Positions 45,895 to 51,457 of a stretch of 51,457 nt of DNA are shown piece after piece (the stretch's first letter is position 1; every line of letters begins with the position of its first letter). The position numbers were made by a program, and so were the translations under genes. Source of the DNA: Verrucomicrobiaceae bacterium (GTDB taxonomy: Bacteria > Verrucomicrobiota > Verrucomicrobiia > Verrucomicrobiales > DEV007); assembly GCA_004211885.1 (NCBI GenBank), contig SHBV01000019.1:1-51457 (forward strand), given 5' to 3'. The notes under the pieces were generated by a model. That model did not search any database, was not told where the DNA came from, and worked only from the letters and a program-made list of their open reading frames with translations.

Positions 45895-47136
45895 TCATTT
45901 TGATTTTAAGTGATGATCAGCAAAGTCCATAAACCTTTTCCAGTCAAAGCTTTCTATCGAATGCCCACCTTCTCTTATATGATATCCTACATGGCTTTCA
46001 ATGATTGCTTTTCCTACAGCGGGTGATTGTTCAGACTTGAGCGCTTCTTTGCCGAAAAGTTCATAGACTTTGCTCGCATGATAAGCTGATAGATATTCTC
46101 CCCGGCCATCGGCCCAGGTGTCTTTGACTCCGCTATGGATGTATACGGGTCTGGGTGCAATGCAAGCTATGAGCATGTGTTGATCGACAGGAAGATCATC
46201 CTCTTGGTCTACAAATTTCCAAGCATTTCTACAGAGCCAATAAGGGAAACGAGTGACCATTTTCTTTAGAGTTTCACCTGATTTTCTTCGCCATAAGGCA
46301 GCCCCTGCACAGCCTGACTGTGCTGATATTGCCAAAGCAAAACGCTCGTCCTGAGCCGCAGTCCAGAGAGTCGTCTTACCCATCTTCGAATGCCCCATTA
46401 TGGCGACTCTCGTATGGTCAATGTCCTCATCTTTTTCCAGATAGTCCATGGCGCGCATTGCTCCCCAAGCGCATGCGGAAATGACTCCCCATTCACTGGC
46501 CTTCGGAAAACTTTGTCCCTCAGGATAGAATAATTTGTGGATACTATTACCGAAACCAACTTCGTTATGTTTTACAAGATCCTCATGATACACTGCGCAA
46601 AATCCATAGCCACGATCAAAGAACTCACCTAAGGGCCAACCGTTCTTTAGTTTTCCTCTTCGGAAAGGAGACGCGTCGAAATCATTTGATCTGGTATTAT
46701 TAAAACTGTGCTTGAGAAATGCAGGGGAAGGGCCCTTAACGCTGTTAGGTGAGAAGACAATGAAACGCATTGTTACATTTCCTTTTTCGTTACTGATTTT
46801 AATGTCAATGTCCTTCCTAGTTGCTTTCCCTTTCATGAACTCGTCATCTTTCTTAACTACTTCAAAATCAACTCTGATTGGGCTTGGGGGTTGAGGGACT
46901 CGCCCATAAACTAAGTTACTGAAGAGCGATAGAATTTGCGGTCTGCGAATTTCGTTCCATTCTTTGATCGAGGTTATTTTTTTCCCCTCTGGGGTCACTA
47001 GTAACTTTGGGAGGTCATAGTGAGCAATTTTGGCTTCATCGTAATTGACGTCATTATCATATTCTTTTGATTCCCGAGACTGAAGGTCCATGAGGGGCAA
47101 AATAAATAAGGGAATTACGAGTTTTATTATCTTCAT
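45895..47136 (-). CDS. CE15-family glucuronoyl esterase-like protein
   Basis: 413 residues with a signal peptide about 1-20. Length and landmarks match bacterial CE15: GHSKMGKTTLW with nucleophile S250, SGCAGAALWRRKSGE, the LPVDQHMLIACIAPRPVYIHSG stretch, KDTWADGRGEY and GYHIREGGHS with H392. The acid appears to be D339, the alternative position known in bacterial members, since the canonical glutamate site is Q273. The residue after the nucleophile is lysine (K251), where the family normally has arginine. These enzymes cleave ester links between glucuronic acid and lignin alcohols or other groups. First gene of an operon with a PQQ propeller and a sulfatase; the divergent 196-base gap up to 47333 holds its promoter. 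Confidence 0.88.
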   Translation of the reverse strand: MKIIKLVIPLFILPLMDLQSRESKEYDNDVNYDEAKIAHYDLPKLLVTPEGKKITSIKEWNEIRRPQILSLFSNLVYGRVPQPPSPIRVDFEVVKKDDEFMKGKATRKDIDIKISNEKGNVTMRFIVFSPNSVKGPSPAFLKHSFNNTRSNDFDASPFRRGKLKNGWPLGEFFDRGYGFCAVYHEDLVKHNEVGFGNSIHKLFYPEGQSFPKASEWGVISACAWGAMRAMDYLEKDEDIDHTRVAIMGHSKMGKTTLWTAAQDERFALAISAQSGCAGAALWRRKSGETLKKMVTRFPYWLCRNAWKFVDQEDDLPVDQHMLIACIAPRPVYIHSGVKDTWADGRGEYLSAYHASKVYELFGKEALKSEQSPAVGKAIIESHVGYHIREGGHSIESFDWKRFMDFADHHLKSK

Positions 47137-47274
47137 TTGATTCGGTAACTGATCTCAATTCTAGTGCTTTTAAGGAATCGGGCAAGTATGACGAGACAGC
47201 TTTTGGCTTATTACTTTAAAAATAAATCCAAAATTTTAATCAATACGTTTCGATAAAGGTGCTAAGAGCGACTT

Positions 47275-47303
47275 TTGGGTCGATTATTTGCATGATTTAG
47301 AAT
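47275..47303 (+). promoter_or_regulatory. Possible sigma70-type promoter of the desaturase-kinase operon
   Basis: TTGGGT (47275-47280), 17-base spacer, TAGAAT (47298-47303; five of six consensus bases). It lies about 30 bases ahead of the GTG start of the CrtI-like gene, inside the divergent intergenic region. The -35 box is weak. Confidence 0.35.
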
Positions 47304-47332
47304 TATATCGTTTGAACTGTCATCAGTAAGAT

Positions 47333-48871
47333 GTGATTTCTTTGGATCGCATACCAATAGTGTCGAATATAAAAAAAATAAATATTGTTGGAGCAGGCCC
47401 AGGTGGTCTGACCGCTGCTATGCTATTGGCTAAGAGGGGATTTAAAGTTACCTTGTTCGAGAAAGAAAATAAGGTAGGTGGCAGAAATTCATCACTCGTT
47501 AAGAACGGTTACAAGTTTGATGTTGGCCCTACTTTTTTGATGATGAAATTCATCCTCGATGAAGTTTTTGTCGAGGCCGGGAGGAAAGTAGAGGACTACA
47601 TGGAGTTCAAAAGACTCGAACCTATGTATCGTCTTCAGTTCGATGACGTTTGTCTTGAACCTACGACTGTGAAGGAAGCGATGATTCAGCAGCTCGAAGA
47701 AAATTTCCCCGGAAGTTCCAAGGGCTACGAGAAATTCCTTAAGACTGAGAGTGTTAGGTTTGATAGGATGTATCCATGTTTGCAGAAGGATTATTCAACT
47801 TACTCCAAGTTCCTTTCCTTTGATCTTCTAAAAGCACTTCCCAAATTATCTATAGGAAGGTCGCTCATTAATGTTCTTGGAAATTACTTTGATAGCGAAA
47901 AGTTAAAGCTGTCTTTTACTTTTCAATCGAAGTACCTAGGTATGTCTGCTTGGGACTGTCCTGGTGCCTTTGCCATTCTTCCTTATGTTGAGCATGCGTT
48001 TGGTGTTTATCACGTGACTGGAGGATTGAGTGAAATTTCCGAAGGCATGGCCAAGGTCTGTAATGAGCATGGAGTGGAAATGCGTCTTGGTTCTTCTGTG
48101 AAGCAGTTAATTCTGGATGGAAAAAATGTGACTGGAGTCGAGCTCGAAGATGGTGAGAAAGTCATGGCAGATGAGACAGTCTTAAATGCAGATTTCGGAT
48201 ACGCTATGAAGAATCTCGTGCCTTCCGGCGTACTAAAGAAATACAGTCCCAAAAAAGTTGATTCCAAAGAATATTCCTGTTCAACGTTCATGCTCTATTT
48301 AGGAGTCGATAAAGTGTATGATCTTCCTCATCACACGATTTATTTTGCTGGAGACTATAAGAAAAATATTGATGATGTTTTCACTAATAAGGTCCTCTCC
48401 GATGACTTGTCATTTTATGTTCGTAATGCAAGCGTCAATGACCCAACATTGGCGCCTGAAGGGCATTCTGCTCTTTATGTTCTGGTACCAGTGCCGAATT
48501 GCACAGCCAATATTAACTGGCAGGAAAACATTGATTCTTTTAAAGAAAAAGTAATTAACGAGATGGAGGAGCGTGCAGGAATGTCCGATCTTAGACAACA
48601 CATCAAGGAAGAAGTTGTGTACACACCCAAAACCTGGATGGACATGAATATTCAGTTCGGTGCGACTTTTAATCTAGCGCATTCACTTAAGCAGATGATG
48701 CATTTGCGGCCCCGCAACAAGTTCGAGGAATTGGGAAACTGCTACTTAGTGGGCGGCGGCACTCATCCCGGAAGTGGTCTACCTACAATTTACGAATCAG
48801 GTAGGATCGCTGCTAATATGATATCTAAAAGACATGGTGTTGTGTTTGAATCCAAAAATACCCAAACATAG
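47333..48871 (+). CDS. CrtI-family FAD-dependent desaturase/oxidoreductase
   Basis: 512 residues; GTG 47333 is the first possible start, and no good ATG exists before the FAD motif. The N-terminal dinucleotide-binding motif is VGAGPGGLTAAMLLAKRGFKVTLFEKENKVGGR, and the C-terminus has VGGGTHPGSGLPTIYESGR, the phytoene desaturase signature, so a CrtI/CrtN/CrtD/CrtO-type carotenoid (or squalene) oxidase is likely. No phytoene synthase gene is nearby, so the exact desaturation step is unknown. The next gene, an ABC1 kinase, starts 9 bases after the stop. Confidence 0.88.
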   Translation: MISLDRIPIVSNIKKINIVGAGPGGLTAAMLLAKRGFKVTLFEKENKVGGRNSSLVKNGYKFDVGPTFLMMKFILDEVFVEAGRKVEDYMEFKRLEPMYRLQFDDVCLEPTTVKEAMIQQLEENFPGSSKGYEKFLKTESVRFDRMYPCLQKDYSTYSKFLSFDLLKALPKLSIGRSLINVLGNYFDSEKLKLSFTFQSKYLGMSAWDCPGAFAILPYVEHAFGVYHVTGGLSEISEGMAKVCNEHGVEMRLGSSVKQLILDGKNVTGVELEDGEKVMADETVLNADFGYAMKNLVPSGVLKKYSPKKVDSKEYSCSTFMLYLGVDKVYDLPHHTIYFAGDYKKNIDDVFTNKVLSDDLSFYVRNASVNDPTLAPEGHSALYVLVPVPNCTANINWQENIDSFKEKVINEMEERAGMSDLRQHIKEEVVYTPKTWMDMNIQFGATFNLAHSLKQMMHLRPRNKFEELGNCYLVGGGTHPGSGLPTIYESGRIAANMISKRHGVVFESKNTQT

Positions 48872-48880
48872 GGTCCCGAA

Positions 48881-50098
48881 ATGAACTGGATTCAATTTGG
48901 TAGGCTCATCCATTCTATTTATTCACATAACGGTAAATTACCTAATTTGGAGTGGATCCAAAGCCTAGGACTCTTGGCAGTTAAATTGGGTCAGGTCCAT
49001 GCGTTGAGGTCAGATTTCCTTGAGCCTGAAAAGTGTGAGCACCTTTCAAAGCTTTTCAGAAACAACGAATCGATGGGGCCTGAAGATTTTCTGAAGTTGG
49101 TTGAATCGACCGCTGTTCCAGAATTTATCAGCAACTTTGAAACAATTGAAGCTGATGCACTTGCAACGGCTTCGGTAGGTCAAGTTCATTTGGGCACCCT
49201 GAATGATGGTACTCGGGTCGTGATTAAGGCAGTCAAGAAAGACGTAAGGAAAAATTTCATTGCTGATGTTTCAAGCGTTCGTAGATTATTTCGTTTCATT
49301 GCATTCTTTTACCGCAAGCTCAAGAGGGTAGGTAATCCTGAAGCCATTCTTAATGATATTGAAGAGTACACTTTAAGTGAACTGGACCTTAGAAAAGAAG
49401 TGGACGGTGTCAGGACCCTCGCCTCGATCAGGGATGAAAATAAAGATCAGTATGATTTTTCAAAGTTGTCATTTGCAAGAGTCCATGAGCCGCTCTGTAA
49501 CAACAACGTAATGGTCAGTGATTTTATTCCAGGTCCTAGCCTCGATGAGTTGTTAGATGAGGGTAAACTTGATTATGATACACTCTTGGAGCTCTTTAAA
49601 ATACATGGTTACTACATGTTCTGTGCTGGTATATTTCATGGTGATCTGCATCCTGGTAACGTTCTTGTAGATGAAGATCAGGGCCATTTCTATTTCATAG
49701 ACACGGGCTACATTGGTCGAGTCGGTCCTAAGATTAGGAAGGGTCTTTTCTACTTTTTTAAGGCCCTCACGGAAAATGATTTTTCGGAGGCTTCACAAGC
49801 ACTGAATACAATGTCGGATGACCCATTAATTGGAAAGACTATGAAAAAATTCGAGTCTGATCTTATAAAGCTCTATGAAGACTTTCCCGGATCAAAGGTA
49901 TCAGAGATTAGTTTGACCCGGAAAATGATGGAAACCATTAGATTGGGCGTCGAATCTGGCATGTCTTTTGATCAGGGGATCTTTGCGATCGTTCGCAGTT
50001 TAATGTACCTTGATGGCATGGTACTAAGGTGCAATCCAAATGCTGTTCTTATGGAGGACATGAAGGCTTTCATCGATGATTTTGAGAAATTTATTTGA
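48881..50098 (+). CDS. ABC1/UbiB-family (ADCK-like) atypical kinase
   Basis: 405 residues. Family motifs: VKLGQVHALR (KxGQ), ATASVGQVHLG (alanine-rich nucleotide loop), VVIKAVKKDVR (lysine), GIFHGDLHPGNVLV (catalytic loop) and FIDTGYIGRV (DxG, here DTG). The length is shorter than E. coli UbiB (about 546), and I see no C-terminal transmembrane pair. ABC1 kinases support quinone and isoprenoid-lipid metabolism; pairing with a CrtI-like desaturase suggests carotenoid or other prenyl-lipid handling. The neighbouring metallophosphoesterase starts 7 bases after the stop. Confidence 0.9.
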   Translation: MNWIQFGRLIHSIYSHNGKLPNLEWIQSLGLLAVKLGQVHALRSDFLEPEKCEHLSKLFRNNESMGPEDFLKLVESTAVPEFISNFETIEADALATASVGQVHLGTLNDGTRVVIKAVKKDVRKNFIADVSSVRRLFRFIAFFYRKLKRVGNPEAILNDIEEYTLSELDLRKEVDGVRTLASIRDENKDQYDFSKLSFARVHEPLCNNNVMVSDFIPGPSLDELLDEGKLDYDTLLELFKIHGYYMFCAGIFHGDLHPGNVLVDEDQGHFYFIDTGYIGRVGPKIRKGLFYFFKALTENDFSEASQALNTMSDDPLIGKTMKKFESDLIKLYEDFPGSKVSEISLTRKMMETIRLGVESGMSFDQGIFAIVRSLMYLDGMVLRCNPNAVLMEDMKAFIDDFEKFI

Positions 50099-50105
50099 AA
50101 GTATT

Positions 50106-51215
50106 ATGCGTAGATATTTTCAATATTTAGTTATTCTACTTTTTTGTAATGCTTTTCTTATTCAGCGAGCGGAATCAGAGACTCGTTACTCTTTCATCGT
50201 TTCTGCTGATCCACAGTACGTAGCCGAGAAGTCGCCGCAGCCAAAGAAGTTGGATCCATTCTCAGATCAGGCAAATTCCCGTTTTGTGAATCTTATGAAA
50301 TCCTTTGCCGGTACCGAGATACCTGATTCTTCTGGAGGTGGAGCAGTTGATGATAAAATACTTGGCATTCTAGTTGCCGGTGATCTCATTGATAGTGCTG
50401 ACAAGAATGGTGGCGATTATCCCGCAATGCAGCGCTTTGAGTGGGCCCGTTACAAATCTGACTATGGACTGAACGGTGAGAGCGGAAAGATTCCTTTTCC
50501 CGTTTACGAGTTGCATGGGAACCATGATGGTCCACAAGGTGACACATTCATCATTAAAGAAATTATTGAAAGGAACCGTGCCCGTGCAGGAGTCGTTAAC
50601 AGATCAAAGAACGGACTCCATTACAGTTGGGACTGGGGTCCTTTGCACCTAGTAAATTTGGGTATGTTTGTTGGGGGCGGAGAAGCTCGTCGGGAAGGCC
50701 ACCACTACGCTCCTCGTGGCAGTTTAGAATTTCTACAGGCGGACCTTGCCAAGCACGTGGCCGATTCAGGAAGGCCAGTCATTATTTCTTTTCACTTACA
50801 TCCTAACAGTTCGGAATATGATTGGCCAAAAGAGGATCTGGCCGCTTTCATGAATACGATCCGAAAACATAACGTAGTTGCTCTTTTCCATGGTCATACG
50901 CACGGGTCACCATCGAGGAAGTTACAGTGGAACGGTACGCAGTTCGGTAAAAAATTACCGCGGGGAATTGATGTGTTTAATTGTGATGATTCGGGAGCAG
51001 CAAAGACGGACCGGAAAAACCCCGGTAAGGCGGTTGGGATAAAGCACGGATTCCTTTACGTTGAATTAATTGATCGTGACGGGGACGCGAAGGATGAATT
51101 TATAGTCCGGTCAGTTGCGACTGATGATAACTGGGCAACGCACCGTTGGGACCGCATCTGGAAAAAACCTGCGAAGATTCCCAGCGGTACTGCTAAACCG
51201 AAAGGTTCTGAATAG
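50106..51215 (+). CDS. Exported calcineurin-like metallophosphoesterase
   Basis: 369 residues from ATG 50106, which starts a signal peptide (MRRYFQYLVILLFCNAFL). A longer frame from 50076 would overlap the kinase gene and add ten non-signal residues. Metal-site motifs of the family are present in order: SADPQY, AGDLIDS, GNHDG, FHLHPNS and HGHTHG. It would hydrolyse phosphomonoesters or diesters in the periplasm. Although close to the kinase gene, the export signal suggests a separate role. It converges on a sulfatase gene with a 7-base gap. Confidence 0.9.
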   Translation: MRRYFQYLVILLFCNAFLIQRAESETRYSFIVSADPQYVAEKSPQPKKLDPFSDQANSRFVNLMKSFAGTEIPDSSGGGAVDDKILGILVAGDLIDSADKNGGDYPAMQRFEWARYKSDYGLNGESGKIPFPVYELHGNHDGPQGDTFIIKEIIERNRARAGVVNRSKNGLHYSWDWGPLHLVNLGMFVGGGEARREGHHYAPRGSLEFLQADLAKHVADSGRPVIISFHLHPNSSEYDWPKEDLAAFMNTIRKHNVVALFHGHTHGSPSRKLQWNGTQFGKKLPRGIDVFNCDDSGAAKTDRKNPGKAVGIKHGFLYVELIDRDGDAKDEFIVRSVATDDNWATHRWDRIWKKPAKIPSGTAKPKGSE

Positions 51216-51228
51216 ATTGGTGCTATTC
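51210..51228. terminator. Weak hairpin spanning both convergent stop codons
   Basis: GAATAG (51210-51215), 7-base loop, CTATTC (51223-51228). The two arms contain the TAG stop of the metallophosphoesterase and, on the other strand, the TAG stop of the sulfatase. A 6-bp AT-rich stem with no T run is only weak evidence for termination. Confidence 0.3.
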
Positions 51229-51457
51229 GAATGAGGTTAAAGTTTTACGCTCCTTGATGGGGTACCAAGAATCAATTTCTTTAACCAGTTCTGCCACTTT
51301 CTTTGGATTGTCTTTGGCCAAGTTTGTTTTTTCGTGAGGATCAGAACTAAGATCAAATAGTTGCGGCCTTTTTTCGGTCCGGGGATGTGTTGATTTGTAC
51401 CGGTTCACTTCTCCATCGTAGGTTAGAAGAAGTTTCCATTTATCCTTAATTGCCCAC
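51223..51457 (-). CDS. Sulfatase, C-terminal end (5' part outside window)
   Basis: The frame is open to the window edge, giving about 77 residues: WAIKDKWKLLLTYDGE, then PQLFDLSSDPHEKTNLAKDN and a final WYPIKERKTL. This is the normal sulfatase C-terminal block (WKL..., LxDLxxDPxExxNLA). The catalytic part lies beyond the window, so the formylglycine motif cannot be checked. It converges on the metallophosphoesterase gene. Confidence 0.85.
   Translation of the reverse strand, partial: WAIKDKWKLLLTYDGEVNRYKSTHPRTEKRPQLFDLSSDPHEKTNLAKDNPKKVAELVKEIDSWYPIKERKTLTSFE

Noticed and set aside
50076..50105. Earlier start of the metallophosphoesterase inside the kinase gene
   Set aside because: The ATG at 50106 begins directly with the signal peptide; the earlier start only adds residues overlapping the kinase frame.
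1..51457. CRISPR arrays, tRNA/rRNA genes, insertion sequences, prophage or attachment sites
   Set aside because: I looked for regularly spaced repeats, transposase or integrase motifs, and cloverleaf-like or rRNA-conserved stretches and saw none. No gene-free stretch exceeds about 300 bases.

Overview
The window looks like chromosomal DNA from a free-living, probably marine member of the Planctomycetota-Verrucomicrobiota-Chlamydiota group, most likely Verrucomicrobiota. The evidence is the mix of families: DUF1501 and PSD1 (DUF1549/DUF1553) pairs, DUF1080 proteins, several formylglycine sulfatases, a cytochrome/sorbosone-dehydrogenase fusion, LamG plus thrombospondin-3-like repeats, and Tat-exported Gfo/Idh/MocA proteins. 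No rRNA, tRNA or ribosomal protein gene is visible, so the phylum is inferred from gene content only. Base composition is AT-leaning in most genes, with one clearly GC-richer gene (CotH-like, from about 2200 to 4842).

Layout. 1-2073: end of a PSD1 gene coupled to a DUF1501 gene. 2095-4842: a lamin-tail/CotH kinase-like protein of foreign-looking composition, then a terminator and a possible 26-residue membrane peptide. 5061-6590: a sulfatase. 6609-12904: five minus-strand genes (DUF1080/TIM-barrel fusion, LRR/VHL-like protein, sialate O-acetylesterase, DUF1501, BD-FAE-type esterase). 13029-15608: an unrecognised protein shaped like a polysaccharide lyase. 15617-22162: minus-strand run of PhyH oxygenase, sugar isomerase, giant LamG/TSP3 protein and cytochrome-sugar dehydrogenase. 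22392-23936: a beta-lactamase-fold serine hydrolase. 23947-28396: minus-strand operon PSD1 - DUF1501 - FG-GAP protein. 28513-30825: BNR sialidase-like protein facing an alpha/beta hydrolase. 30930-33926: operon of two different photolyases. 34111-38582: two tandem sulfatase/HEAT proteins, the second with an N-terminal DUF1080 domain. 38653-42839: Gfo/Idh, PIG-L deacetylase, NagB-like protein and a Tat Gfo/Idh. 42847-47136: minus-strand operon CE15 glucuronoyl esterase - PQQ propeller - sulfatase, the sulfatase being out of frame with its start codon at a ten-base A tract. 47333-50098: CrtI-like desaturase coupled to an ABC1 kinase. 50106-51215: a metallophosphoesterase. 51223-51457: the end of another sulfatase.

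How the genes may work together. About 25 of 36 genes carry an export signal, and most encode enzymes that trim, desulfate, deacylate or oxidise complex carbohydrates. The simplest reading is a chromosomal district for degrading sulfated, acylated, uronate- and amino-sugar-containing polymers. The periplasm would hold the sulfatases, esterases, glucuronoyl esterase and lyase-like protein. The cytoplasm would hold the deacetylase, deaminase-like protein, oxidoreductase and isomerase. DUF1080 domains next to Gfo/Idh and isomerase families fit an oxidoreductive (3-keto-glycoside) cleavage route. This is inference; no substrate can be read from the sequence. No transporter or transcription regulator gene was recognised.
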